DNA of 64,000 nt from Streptomyces formicae (GCF_022647665.1 NZ_CP071872.1:4650001-4714000), one strand, 5' to 3'; counted from the first letter of the stretch, positions 1-8,474 are shown. The notes: generated by a model not told the origin, from the letters alone. Program-made: numbers and translations.

Positions 1-151
1 CGTACTTGCTGTTCTTGTCCGCCAGTGACGGACCGCCACTGCCGACCGACATCCCGCCGCTGCACGCCGCGAGGAGCACGGAAACGGCCGTGACGACCAC
101 CCCCAGAGCCCCTCCGCGCCGCATCCGCACGCGCTCACGCCTGCCCCTCAT
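1..151 (-). CDS. Lipoprotein N-terminus, likely solute-binding protein (partial)
   Basis: Only the first 50 codons are inside the window; the gene continues past base 1. The peptide starts MRGRRERVRMRRGG, has a hydrophobic stretch and ends the signal with LLAAC followed by SGG, a clear lipobox, so the mature protein is a membrane-anchored lipoprotein with its Cys near residue 28. In streptomycetes such a lipoprotein divergent from a GntR/FCD regulator is most often the substrate-binding protein of a sugar or organic acid ABC importer, but that is inferred from context only. The start ATG is at 151. It lies about 45 bp from the palindromic pair at 196-219, so the same regulator probably controls it. 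Confidence 0.7.
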   Translation of the reverse strand, partial: MRGRRERVRMRRGGALGVVVTAVSVLLAACSGGMSVGSGGPSLADKNSKY

Positions 152-195
152 GCACGCCTCATCTCTGTCAGGGGTCGCTTCATCGCGATGAAGGT

Positions 196-219
196 GTGAT
201 ATCATACAAGTGATATCAC
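196..219. promoter_or_regulatory. Double TGATATCA palindrome, candidate GntR operator
   Basis: GTGATATCA at 196-204 is followed after five bases by GTGATATCAC at 210-219. Each core TGATATCA is a perfect 8-bp palindrome, and the two copies are 14 bp apart. The site sits between the divergent lipoprotein gene and the FadR-type regulator, as expected for an autoregulatory GntR operator. Related sequences occur at 8510-8521 and 9461-9478. Confidence 0.6.
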
Positions 220-289
220 TTCAATGGGTTACGCTTCGGTAGGCTGCCGCGAACGACGGCAGAAGCTCACCTTGCACTCAGGAGACCGG

Positions 290-1051
290 ATGGATTCGCT
301 ACCGACTGCTGGGCCCACCGTCTCGGCTCTGCACGGCGCGGGCCGGCGGCTCGGCCCGGCAGTGGTCCGACAGCTCGTCGACGACATCGTGAGCCAGGCG
401 TACTCCTCCGACACACCGATGCCGACCGAGGCCGAGCTGTGCACCCGCTTCGGCGTCAGCCGCACGGTCATCCGGGAGTCGCTGAAGCTCCTGCAGGACA
501 AGGGGCTGGTCCGGATCGTGCAGGGCAAGGGCACCCGGATCACCCCTGCCGAGGAATGGGACCTGATCGACGACGTGGTCCTGTCGTCCCTGGTCCGCCA
601 CGACTCCTCACTGGCGATCCTCGATCAGCTGATCCGGGTGCGCGCGGCGCTCGAGCGGGAGATGGCCGGCGCGGCAGCTCTCGCAGGTCTGGCGGGCGTG
701 AGCCGGATCCGCGAAGCGTACGACGAGATGCTCCGGACGGTCGCGTCCCCCGCGGAGTTCGCGGCGGCCGACGTGCGCTTCCACGACGCCGTGATGCAGG
801 CTTCCGGCAACCGGCTCGGACACGCGATCGTGACCAGCATCCACGACAAGGCCAGAGCGACCGGCCGCTATCACGGCTCGGCCACCCAGGCCGCCCTCGA
901 CCGGACGCTGGACGAGCACCTCGCAATCCTCGAAGCGATCGAGAGCGGCGACACCGACGCCGCCCAACGGGCCACGTACGCCCACATCGTGGACGCCTGG
1001 CGGCGGCGCCGCCAGGCCCCGGAGGAGACCACGCAGTCGCCGGCGGGGTGA
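290..1051 (+). CDS. GntR-family regulator, FadR/FCD subfamily
   Basis: A 253-residue transcription regulator. The N-terminal winged helix covers about residues 20-85 (PTEAELCTRFGVSRTVIRES, then LVRIVQGKGTRI), and the C-terminal all-helical FCD ligand-binding domain about 105-245, with the D-x3-H metal or ligand motif in DVRFHDAVMQASGN and further His residues later. The ATG at 290 was chosen because GGAG lies at 281-284 and the winged helix then starts at the usual distance; an in-frame ATG at 224 would add 22 non-conserved residues and overlap the operator. The family usually represses catabolic genes until a carboxylate or sugar acid ligand binds. Matching palindromes before the neighbouring catabolic genes suggest it controls that cluster. 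Confidence 0.9.
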   Translation: MDSLPTAGPTVSALHGAGRRLGPAVVRQLVDDIVSQAYSSDTPMPTEAELCTRFGVSRTVIRESLKLLQDKGLVRIVQGKGTRITPAEEWDLIDDVVLSSLVRHDSSLAILDQLIRVRAALEREMAGAAALAGLAGVSRIREAYDEMLRTVASPAEFAAADVRFHDAVMQASGNRLGHAIVTSIHDKARATGRYHGSATQAALDRTLDEHLAILEAIESGDTDAAQRATYAHIVDAWRRRRQAPEETTQSPAG

Positions 1052-1199
1052 CGAGCACGCTGAAACGCCGGTGCGCGGCCGGACCCGACGGGCCGAGAAC
1101 CGGCGGCAGTTGCCTCCAGGTGCCACCTGTGGTGGGCACGGAGACGATCGGCGCGAGGACTTCACGGCCGCCGTGTCACCGGCGGCTCACGAGGCTCGG

Positions 1200-1960
1200 T
1201 CAGACCACGTAGACGAAGACGCCGGGGGCGGCATCGCTGCCGCCCGTGGTGGTGACCACGATGGCGGCTGTGCCCAACTCGTGTGCGGGGGCCAAGGCGG
1301 CGATCTGTGTATCGGACAGGACGGCGAAAGTGGCCGGGAGGCCGTCAAAGGTCACGCCCGTGGGCGTCGAGAGATTCGTGCCCGTGATGGAGACGAGGGT
1401 GCCGCCTGCGGGCAGGCCCGACGGCGGGCTGAACGCTGTGACGGTCGGTGGGTCCACGAAGCCGTAAGACGCCTCGGCGATTCCGCCACGGGTGGTCACG
1501 ACCAGCGGTACGGTGCCGGCTGCTGTGGCGGGCGTGAGGACGGTGACCTGGCTGTCGTCCACCACTGTCGGTGTGACGACGGTTCCGCCGAAGTCCACGG
1601 ACTCGGCGGTACCGAGGTTGCGCCCCGCCATGGTGATCGTGCTTCCCCCTGCCACCGGACCCGACGCAGGCGAGACGTCGACGACGACAGGCGGTGGGAT
1701 GTAATGGAAGGGCAGCGGACCGCTCGTACCGCCCGGCGTGATGACGGTGGCCTCGACCACGCCCGCACCCGACGGAGGGACGACCGACACCGACGTCGCT
1801 GAATTTCCGGTGATGGTGGCCGGCTTGTCCCCGAAGCGAACGGCGGTGGCGCCGCCGAGGCCGGTGCCCGTGAAGGTCACCGTAGAGCCACCGCCGGTGG
1901 AGCCCTGGTCCGGATCGAAACGCCGGGCAGCCGCACGCGGTTCGGTTGCTCCCCGTCCCG
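1200..1960 (-). pseudogene. Truncated IPT/TIG-repeat surface protein
   Basis: The reading frame encodes three IPT/TIG (immunoglobulin-like) repeats. They open with GSTGGGSTVTFTGTGLGGA, ASGPVAGGSTITMAGRNLG and PSGLPAGGTLVSITGTNLS and end at a TGA at 1200. There is no ATG, GTG or TTG where the protein should begin: upstream of about base 1920 the frame runs without homology straight into the antisense of the enolase-superfamily gene, whose stop is at 1961. Family members in streptomycetes are small secreted or surface proteins with an intact N-terminal lead. This copy has lost its start and promoter and is most simply a 5'-truncated remnant. A CTG start near 1950 cannot be excluded. Confidence 0.65.
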
Positions 1961-3139
1961 TCAGCCCGCCACCCGGTTCGCGAGGCGCAGGTGCCCCTCC
2001 TGGACGAGCAGGCGCTTGCCCGCGCGCTCGGGACGGACGTGCGGGCCGGCGGTCGTCGCCCCGTCCGGGGACAGCACCAGCGCGGCGACGGCGTCCTCGT
2101 CGACCACCAGACCCAGGCCGGGGCTCTCCCCGAGAATGATGTTGCCGTCCTCGAAGTCCTGGTCGGCGTGCACCCCCACGGGGAAGGAAAGGTCCTGCAC
2201 CTCCGTGGCGAGGTGGTTGGGGACGCTCGCGGCCGCGTGCGCGAGGGGGTTGGCGTTGTACGCGACCGGGCTCACGGGCAGATCGAAGGCGTGCGCCAGT
2301 GTCGCCACGCGGAGGAAGTGTGTGATGCCCCAGACGCTGCCGGTCTGCACGACGTCGACGGCACCGGCCTGCACGAGGGGACGGACCTGTTCGAGTCCGG
2401 TGAGGTTCTCGCCGGTGGCCACGGCGGCCCGGACGGCACGGGTGACCATGGAGTGGCCCTCGACGTCCCAGCGCCGCACCGGCTCCTCGATCCAGGCCAG
2501 GTCCAGCGACTCCTCGATGCGGGCCACGAACGCGATCGCCTCCTTGCGCGACCAGCACTCGTTGGCGTCGAGCATGAGCCGGGGGGCGCGGCCGCCGTCG
2601 GCCTCCGCGTAGAACGTGCGCAGCAGGTGGAGGCGGTGCAGGTCCCTCTCCCGGTCCAGGCCGCCCTTCAGCTTGACGGCCCGGAATCCCCGGTCGCGGA
2701 ATCTGCTGTGCAGCGCGGTCAACCCGGCGTCGTCCAGAGGGCTGTCGAGGCCGGAGGCGTATCCCGGCACCACGTGGTCGCGGGCACCGAGCAGCCGCCA
2801 CAGGGGCGTCTCGGCCGCCTTCGCCTTGAGGTCCCACAGGGCCATGTCGAAGGCGCCGATCGCACCGAAGGTGCTGCCGGCGTGGCCGGCCTTGAACACC
2901 CGCGCGAGCATGCGGTCGTAGAGCGCGCCGACCCCGCGGGGATCCTCGCCGTCGATGGCCGGGTAGACGTCGTCCAGTCCGCTGTGCGAGCCGAGGCCGA
3001 TGCCCGTGATGCCCGCATCGGTCTCGAGCAGGACGAGCGGCACGGCGGTCACGCCCGACGGCGTGGATCCGTTGGCGTCGCCGATCGGCCGCCCCCACCG
3101 GTGCACGGTGATCAGCGTGCGGTACCCCGTGATGCGCAT
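1961..3139 (-). CDS. Enolase-superfamily protein (mandelate racemase/muconate lactonizing type)
   Basis: A 392-residue protein with the enolase-superfamily layout: an N-terminal capping domain (about 1-125) and a TIM barrel. The barrel shows the K-x-K base motif (AVKLKGG) and metal ligands in LMLDANE, AWIEEPV and ATGEN. Family members abstract the alpha proton of carboxylates and act as acid-sugar dehydratases, racemases or cycloisomerases. The later strands read VVQTGSVWGIT and VSPVAYNANPLAHA, where I would expect the Asp and His of the MR-type catalytic dyad, so its chemistry may differ. The start at 3139 has AAGGGCAG upstream. A 101-bp gap separates it from the DUF4432 gene, with which it probably shares regulation. 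An acid-sugar dehydratase role is an inference from the cluster. Confidence 0.85.
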   Translation of the reverse strand: MRITGYRTLITVHRWGRPIGDANGSTPSGVTAVPLVLLETDAGITGIGLGSHSGLDDVYPAIDGEDPRGVGALYDRMLARVFKAGHAGSTFGAIGAFDMALWDLKAKAAETPLWRLLGARDHVVPGYASGLDSPLDDAGLTALHSRFRDRGFRAVKLKGGLDRERDLHRLHLLRTFYAEADGGRAPRLMLDANECWSRKEAIAFVARIEESLDLAWIEEPVRRWDVEGHSMVTRAVRAAVATGENLTGLEQVRPLVQAGAVDVVQTGSVWGITHFLRVATLAHAFDLPVSPVAYNANPLAHAAASVPNHLATEVQDLSFPVGVHADQDFEDGNIILGESPGLGLVVDEDAVAALVLSPDGATTAGPHVRPERAGKRLLVQEGHLRLANRVAG

Positions 3140-3240
3140 GTCCTGCCCTTCGTCTCCACGTTTGCCGGAGATCCGTCTCCGCCCGTTGTCTGTGAGCGTC
3201 ACCGTGTGACGTGTGATGTCTTCGGTCCGGTTGCCCGGGG

Positions 3241-4365
3241 CTACGCCGCGCGCGTGAGCCGCCGGAACCGGAACACGCTCTCGTAGCTGCGCCGTTCCCC
3301 GTGCGCCAGCCAGATCATGCTTCCGTCCTCGCGGGCCGCCGCGTCGCCCGCCACGTGATGCGTGGAAGGTTCCAGGCCGACGGCCCAGCCGCCCTCCCGG
3401 AGGTTCAGCCACTGGAAGAAGCAGGGAAAGGCGTGCGCGTCGACGTCCAGTTCGAAGGACTGCCCGAGGTGGTCGTTGACCAGCGCGACGCGGTGCCTGC
3501 CGTGCTCGTCGGCGATGAGCTGATGCTCGTAGACCTGCTCGACGAAGCCCGGGAGCGGCTCGTCGAACCGCAGGTGGTCGACGCCCTGCTCGGCCACGCT
3601 GTCGCTCTGCCACAGCGTCTTGTCGATGTCGGCGACGAACCGCGTGCCGGCGGCGAGGAACGGCCATCCGACGTTCACGTGGTACAGGAACATGTGGGGG
3701 GTCGGGTCGAACCCCGCGTTGGTGACCACGTCGTGCAGACGGATCTCCGTACCGCCGAGGTCGGCCTCGATGCGGCGCCGCAGCGTCAGGTGCTCACCGA
3801 AGTTGGTCGCCTGGACCACCTCGCCCTCGGCCCACAGGACGCAGCGGTCCTCGCTCACCCACTCGTGCCCGTAACCGACCAGCCGGGCCGGGATGTTGGC
3901 GACGCGCCCGTGCAGCCCGTGGTGGACCGCCCGCCGGGGCGGGTAGCCGTAGTGGTCCGCGTCGACCTCGCCCCCGAACAGCGTGTGGTCGAGCCCCGCG
4001 GTGACGACCAGGCCCGACATGCTGCGCAGCCAGGACAGTCCCTGTTCGTCGGCGTTCTCGTGCAGGCCCGGATGGCGGAAGCCGGTGCGTGAGCGCCAGC
4101 CGACCGAGACGCCGTCCATCTCGGCCAGGCCGATGTCCATCGCCCGGTCGACCAGGACGTCGAAGCGAAGGCCGCCGCCGGTGGTGAACTCCAGTACCCG
4201 GATGCCCCGCTCCACACCGTCGTCGAGGACGACCGCCCGGACGCCTCCGAACGCGCTGATCTCTCCCGCGTGCCGGGCGATCTCGCGCCTGTCCGGCACG
4301 CGCGCCGCCGGCGCGGCGCCGCCCTGCGCCGTGCCGCTGCCGCTGCCGCCGGTCGATTCCTGCAT
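3241..4365 (-). CDS. DUF4432 aldose-1-epimerase-like protein
   Basis: A 374-residue protein of the DUF4432 family, related to the galactose mutarotase fold. Typical segments are DVLVDRAMDIG near residue 70, GLVVTAGLDHTLFG, HHGLHGRVANIPA, MFLYHVNVGWP and VGLEPSTHHVAG near the C-terminus; the conserved His and Glu residues are those usually proposed to bind sugar. There is no signal peptide, so it is cytoplasmic. Its ATG overlaps the TGA of the SDR gene upstream by one base (TGATG), so translation is coupled. DUF4432 genes commonly sit in sugar catabolic operons; here it probably interconverts anomers or handles a lactone ahead of oxidation or hydrolysis. The substrate is unknown. Confidence 0.85.
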   Translation of the reverse strand: MQESTGGSGSGTAQGGAAPAARVPDRREIARHAGEISAFGGVRAVVLDDGVERGIRVLEFTTGGGLRFDVLVDRAMDIGLAEMDGVSVGWRSRTGFRHPGLHENADEQGLSWLRSMSGLVVTAGLDHTLFGGEVDADHYGYPPRRAVHHGLHGRVANIPARLVGYGHEWVSEDRCVLWAEGEVVQATNFGEHLTLRRRIEADLGGTEIRLHDVVTNAGFDPTPHMFLYHVNVGWPFLAAGTRFVADIDKTLWQSDSVAEQGVDHLRFDEPLPGFVEQVYEHQLIADEHGRHRVALVNDHLGQSFELDVDAHAFPCFFQWLNLREGGWAVGLEPSTHHVAGDAAAREDGSMIWLAHGERRSYESVFRFRRLTRAA

Positions 4366-5111
4366 CACGCCATCACCCATCCGCCGTTGACCTCGATCGT
4401 CTGGCCGGTCACGAAGGACGCGTCCGGGCCGGTCAGGAAGGACACCACCGCGGCCAGCTCGTCCGGTGTCCCGCGCCGCTTGAGCGCCTGCCGCAGGACG
4501 ACCGTCTCGCTGTACGCCTCGGGGTCGTCGAAGATCTCCTCGGCCGCCGTCTTGAAGGCGCCCGGGGAGACGGCGTTCACCCGGATCCCCTGCGGCCCCA
4601 GTTCGCGTGCGAGGGCGCGGGTCAGCGTGACCGCCGCCCCCTTGGTGGCGACGTAGGCCGCGAGGTTCTCCCAGCCTCCGTGCATCGTGATGGACGCGAC
4701 GTTGACGATGGAGCGGTCCGCCGGGCCGGCACACCCGGTCATCTGCCGGGCGGCCCACTGGGCACAGAGCCAGTAGCCGCGCTGGTTGACCGCGTGGACT
4801 GTGTCGTAGTCGGCCACCGTCATCTCCAGGAAGGGGACGGCCGGATACACGGCGGCGTTGTTGACGAGGACGGTGGTGCCGCCGAGATCCTGCTGGACGG
4901 CGGAGAAGAAGTCGGCCACGGCCGCTTCGTCACGCAGGTCCACCACCCGGGTGAAGGGGTCCTGGGCCACGGCGGCCACCGCGGCGGCTGTCTCCTCCAG
5001 CGCCGGTTCCTGGACGTCGGTGACGGCCACGCGGTAGCCGTCCCGGGCCAGTCTCAGCGCGATCGCCCGCCCCAGCGCGCCGCCGGCTCCGGTGATCACA
5101 GCGGCACTCAT
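4365..5111 (-). CDS. SDR-family oxidoreductase
   Basis: A 248-residue short-chain dehydrogenase. Nucleotide-binding TGAGGALGRAIA lies at residues 7-18, with NNAA near 88. The catalytic set is Ser in NVASITMHGG and Tyr-x3-Lys in YVATK, followed by the usual NAVSPGAFKT and the C-terminal VTGQTIEVNGGW. It should oxidise a hydroxyl on a sugar, sugar lactone or hydroxy acid with NAD(P)+. Its start ATG overlaps the stop of the solute-binding-like gene by four bases (ATGA), and its own stop overlaps the DUF4432 start, so it is the middle of a tightly coupled operon. Substrate specificity cannot be read from the sequence. Confidence 0.9.
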   Translation of the reverse strand: MSAAVITGAGGALGRAIALRLARDGYRVAVTDVQEPALEETAAAVAAVAQDPFTRVVDLRDEAAVADFFSAVQQDLGGTTVLVNNAAVYPAVPFLEMTVADYDTVHAVNQRGYWLCAQWAARQMTGCAGPADRSIVNVASITMHGGWENLAAYVATKGAAVTLTRALARELGPQGIRVNAVSPGAFKTAAEEIFDDPEAYSETVVLRQALKRRGTPDELAAVVSFLTGPDASFVTGQTIEVNGGWVMA

Positions 5112-6370
5112 GACAGCTCCTTCGCCGGCTCCGCCGACTTGTCCGACTCCGCTGACGTTGGCGACTCCGCTGACTCCGCTGACGTTGGCGACTCGTACGG
5201 GGAACCGGCGCTGCGGAGCAGGACCGCGTAGTCCCGGTTGATGCGGTCGACGGCCACGTGGGCGGGCCGTCCGTGGACGACGGCCTCGCGCACCAGCTCC
5301 GAGCCCTCCGCCTGCAACGTGATCCACCCAGGCAGCCGGGGCCGCACCCAGGCGGCCTCCAGCGTGGCCGCGGTGGAGCTGTAGAAACCGCCCCACGCCG
5401 CGTCGACGTCCTGCCGCCCGGTCCACACGGCACGGTGGGCCGGCTGGCCTCCGGACCGGGGCACCAGGCCGGTCTGCACGTCGTCCCGCATGTACGCGGT
5501 CAGCCACGCGCGCACGTCCGCCTTCCCCCGCGCACGGCGGGACACGGCCAGGCCGGTGCCCCCGAGCACGCTCAACGGCCCCCGACCGCGCCGGCCCGGC
5601 GCGTCCGACCAGGCGAGCTCGCGGCCTTCGCCGCCGCGGGCGTAGGAGACGTAGCCGTACACGAGGGGGCACCAGAGCGGGCCGTCCGCGCCGGCCGCGA
5701 TGGCCTCGTGCACACCGATCGGGTCCAGCAGCGACGCCTCCTGGTCGCTCATCCGGTACACCGTCCGCAGCAGCCCCAGCGCGGCGGTCGCGGCGTCCGG
5801 GTCGAGCAACCGCGTACGGTCGGCGGGCGGTTCGCCCGAGCACATCGCCAGCAACGTCAGCATCGCGTGGGGCCCGGCGAGGCAGAGCGCCACGCGATGG
5901 CCCGCCGCCGCCTCGGGCACGTCCTCCCAGCGGGCGGGGACCGGGACGACGGCGCCGCGCCGGCGTACCGCGACCTGTGCGGCGGCATCGATCGGCACCG
6001 CCCAGGTACGGCCGCCCAGGCGGTAGCTCCGGGCCGAGGACCCGATGGCGCTGTCCAGCCACGCGTCCAGTTCCCGGGCGCCGATGATCTCCTCGATCGG
6101 CAGCAGGGCATCCGCTTCGATCGCCGCCCCGAGACCGGGATGGTCGATGACCATGAGGTCGTGGCTCCGGGCGAGCTCCGCGACGGGCCGTGCCTCGAAC
6201 GCGGACAACGGCTGCCGGTGCCACCGCACCTCGGGTGCTCCGGACCCCGCCGCGAAGGCGTCGAGGGCCAGATACGCCCTCGGGTGGTCCCAGGTCATTC
6301 CGCTCAGGGGCGCACCGGCCGCGTCGGCGAGCACGCCCCGCGGACCGGTGGCGGGCGTTGCACGGCTCAT
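5108..6370 (-). CDS. Solute-binding-protein-like cytoplasmic protein
   Basis: A 420-residue protein resembling family 1 extracellular solute-binding proteins: GMTWDHPRAYLALDAFAA near the start, a hinge-like DLMVIDHPGLG, RTWAVPIDAAAQVA, PLWCPLVYGYVSYA, and a late sugar-site-like AAWGGFYSSTAATLEAAWVRP. Unlike transport receptors it has no signal peptide or lipobox and starts directly with MSRATPATGPRG. Both ends overlap neighbours by four bases (ATGA with the CoA-transferase upstream and with the SDR downstream), so it is made together with cytosolic enzymes. There is no permease in the operon. The C-terminal 25 residues are a low-complexity Ser/Ala/Glu tail built from a 27-bp repeat. Its function is unknown; it could present a substrate to the CoA-transferase. 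Confidence 0.75.
   Translation of the reverse strand: MSRATPATGPRGVLADAAGAPLSGMTWDHPRAYLALDAFAAGSGAPEVRWHRQPLSAFEARPVAELARSHDLMVIDHPGLGAAIEADALLPIEEIIGARELDAWLDSAIGSSARSYRLGGRTWAVPIDAAAQVAVRRRGAVVPVPARWEDVPEAAAGHRVALCLAGPHAMLTLLAMCSGEPPADRTRLLDPDAATAALGLLRTVYRMSDQEASLLDPIGVHEAIAAGADGPLWCPLVYGYVSYARGGEGRELAWSDAPGRRGRGPLSVLGGTGLAVSRRARGKADVRAWLTAYMRDDVQTGLVPRSGGQPAHRAVWTGRQDVDAAWGGFYSSTAATLEAAWVRPRLPGWITLQAEGSELVREAVVHGRPAHVAVDRINRDYAVLLRSAGSPYESPTSAESAESPTSAESDKSAEPAKELS
5145..5194. repeat. 27-bp period repeat in the 3' end of the SBP-like gene
   Basis: GACTCCGCTGACGTTGGC occurs at 5145-5162 and again at 5172-5189, with an extra GACTCCGCT between them and a partial copy after. It encodes the repeated Ser-Pro-Thr-Ser-Ala-Glu-Ser tail of the protein. 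This is a local expansion by slippage and is unlikely to have its own function. Confidence 0.8.
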
Positions 6371-7569
6371 GCGACTGCCCCGTCCCGGAGCAGCCGGTCG
6401 ACCTCTGCCCGGTCGAGTCCCAGTTCGCCGAGGATCTCGGCGGTGTGCTGGCCGCACGTCGGTGCGCCGCGCTGCACGGAGGGCGGAGTGCGCTCCATCG
6501 TGAACGCGAAGCCGGGGGTGGTGACCCGGCCCTCGGTCGGGTGGTCGTAGCTGACGAAGCTGCCGTTGTGCAGGACCTGAGGATCGGTCAGGACGTCGTC
6601 GTAGGAGTTGACGGGCCCGACCCAGACTCCGCGGCCGCCCAGGCGCCGCAGCCATGACTCGGTGGTGTCCCGGAGCAGATGGGCGGCCACGGCCCGCGCG
6701 ATCTCGTCACGGTGCCGGAATCCGTCCCGCTCCGCGTCCCACTTGGCCAGCCCGGGATCGCCGAACTCCTCGCCGAGGACGGCCGGATCGGCGAAGGCCA
6801 GGGCGAGGTGCCCGTCCCTGGTCGGGAAGATCCCGTACGGGGCGCGGATGTAGGAGTGGGCGTGGATCTCGTGCCCGCGGTCCTGGCGCACACCGCCGAC
6901 GGTGCGGACCGAGAGTTCCTGCATCTGCATGGCGATCATGGCATCGAGCATGTTCACCGTGACGCGCTGGCCCTCGCCGGTGCGCTCGCGGTGGAGGAGC
7001 GCGGCGAGCACGCCTTCGAAGGCCGAGTACGCGGTGACGGCGTCGGCCACGAAGTACGGGCCCGCCTGCGGCGGGTCGCCGGCCCGTCCCGTGCTGTGGA
7101 GGGCGCCGGTGAGGCCCTGCAGGAGCAGGTCCTGCCCGGGCCGGTCGACGTACGGTCCCGACTCGCCGTAGCCGGAGATCGAGACGTAGACGATGTCCGG
7201 GCGGACCGCGCGGATCGACTCGTAGTCCATGCCGAGGCGGGCGGCGACGCCGGGCCGGTAGTTCTGCAGGAACACGTCCGATTCCGCCGCCAGTTTCAGC
7301 ACCAGTTCCCGGCCGCTGTCCTGCTTGAGGTCGACGGCCAGGCTGCGCTTGTTGCGGTTGAGCGCCAGGAAGGAGGCGTTGATCTCGTTCCCGGCGGCCT
7401 GGCCGGCCGCGGTGTGGCGCTGCCACTCCCCCGTCACCGGCTCGATCTTGACCACATCCGCGCCGAGGTCGCCCAGCCGCATGGCGGCCAGGGGGCCGGC
7501 CATGGCTAGCGACAGGTCGAGGACCCGGTATCCGTCGAGCACCGGCACGACCGCTCCCTCCGCCGTCAC
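6367..7569 (-). CDS. CaiB/BaiF-family CoA-transferase
   Basis: A 400-residue class III CoA-transferase. The N-terminal Rossmann-like part reads GYRVLDLSLAMAGPLAAMRL then GADVVKIEP; the catalytic Asp is expected in the stretch around GQDLLLQGLTGALHSTG; family-typical LALNRNKRSLAVDLK and VNMLDAMIAMQ are present. Members move CoA from a donor such as succinyl-CoA onto a carboxylic acid. The GTG start at 7569 overlaps the stop of the FAH-family gene by four bases (GTGA), and its stop overlaps the next start by four. With an enoyl-CoA hydratase encoded divergently, it suggests that the pathway passes through CoA thioesters. The acid substrate is not identifiable. Confidence 0.9.
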   Translation of the reverse strand: MTAEGAVVPVLDGYRVLDLSLAMAGPLAAMRLGDLGADVVKIEPVTGEWQRHTAAGQAAGNEINASFLALNRNKRSLAVDLKQDSGRELVLKLAAESDVFLQNYRPGVAARLGMDYESIRAVRPDIVYVSISGYGESGPYVDRPGQDLLLQGLTGALHSTGRAGDPPQAGPYFVADAVTAYSAFEGVLAALLHRERTGEGQRVTVNMLDAMIAMQMQELSVRTVGGVRQDRGHEIHAHSYIRAPYGIFPTRDGHLALAFADPAVLGEEFGDPGLAKWDAERDGFRHRDEIARAVAAHLLRDTTESWLRRLGGRGVWVGPVNSYDDVLTDPQVLHNGSFVSYDHPTEGRVTTPGFAFTMERTPPSVQRGAPTCGQHTAEILGELGLDRAEVDRLLRDGAVA

Positions 7570-8474
7570 CGGGCGCCCGGGGGTGTCGCCTGGCCCAGCA
7601 GCCAGGACATCGCCTTCTTCCCGACGACCACCGGCGTGGTCAGCGCTCCCAGGCCGGCGATCGCGATATGCACGACATCGCCCTCGGCGAGGGTGAAGGG
7701 CAGGTCGGGAACCAGGCTCGTACCGGTCGCGAGGACGACGCCCTGGGGGAACTCGTCCGCCCGGAAGAGGTATCCGAGCAGCTCCGGCAGCTCGCGGCGC
7801 AACTGGGCGGTACTGGCCCGGCCCTGCCAGGCGACGCTGCCGTCCCGCTCGATGGTGAGCTCCATGTCCAGTGCACGCGGGTCGCTCACTTCCCAGGCCG
7901 GGGTGATGCCGGGGCCGAGCGCGCAGGCCCCCAGGTACGTCTTGGCCTGCGGGAGGTACAGGGGGTTCTCGCCCTCGATGGTCCGGGAGCTGACGTCGTT
8001 GCAGATCGAGTACCCGACGATCTCGCCGAACCGGTTCGCCACGACCGCGAGTTCAGGTTCGGGCACGTTGACGGCGGAGTCCTCGCGCACGCTGATCGGG
8101 GCTCCGTGGCCCACGACCCGCCAGGACGCGGCCTTGAAGAACAGCTCCGGGCGTTCGGCGTCGTAGACCCGGTCGTAGATGTCGGCGTCGTGCTCGCTCT
8201 CGTCCGTGCGCGCCGCCCGCGACCGCTCGTAGGTCACGCCGGCGGCCCAGACCTCGGTCAGACCGCTGACCGGAGCGACCAGTCGGCGGTCGTGCTCGGT
8301 GACCCCGGCCACCGGGCGCTCGGCGACCGCCTCCTCGACGAGGCGACGCAGCTCGGCGAGCGGCCGCTCCAGCAACTCCCCCGATTCGACGGGGAGTGGA
8401 TGGAACCCCTGCTCCGTGAGCACCCCACTGCGGGCGACATTCCCGTCCTCGAATCGGGCTCGCACGATCTGCAC
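7566..8474 (-). CDS. Fumarylacetoacetate-hydrolase-family protein
   Basis: A 302-residue protein whose C-terminal two thirds are the FAH fold, with metal-ligand motif PEPELAVV near residue 140, an Asp in GYSICNDVSSRTIEGEN, then YLPQAKTYLGACALGPG and LATGTSLVPD. Relatives hydrolyse or hydrate 2-keto-3-deoxy or 2,4-diketo acids; in non-phosphorylative fucose, rhamnose and arabinose pathways such a protein acts after an enolase-superfamily dehydratase and an SDR, which are also encoded here. The GTG start at 8474 is supported by a strong AAGGAGG eight bases upstream. It is the first gene of the coupled minus-strand operon, divergent from the enoyl-CoA hydratase across a palindromic candidate operator. 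Confidence 0.9.
   Translation of the reverse strand: MQIVRARFEDGNVARSGVLTEQGFHPLPVESGELLERPLAELRRLVEEAVAERPVAGVTEHDRRLVAPVSGLTEVWAAGVTYERSRAARTDESEHDADIYDRVYDAERPELFFKAASWRVVGHGAPISVREDSAVNVPEPELAVVANRFGEIVGYSICNDVSSRTIEGENPLYLPQAKTYLGACALGPGITPAWEVSDPRALDMELTIERDGSVAWQGRASTAQLRRELPELLGYLFRADEFPQGVVLATGTSLVPDLPFTLAEGDVVHIAIAGLGALTTPVVVGKKAMSWLLGQATPPGAR

Noticed and set aside
1961..3098. N-terminal part of the long frame containing the TIG repeats, overlapping the enolase gene
   Set aside because: Low-complexity Arg/Pro sequence in the wrong frame of a conserved gene; only the part below about 1960 is homologous to anything.
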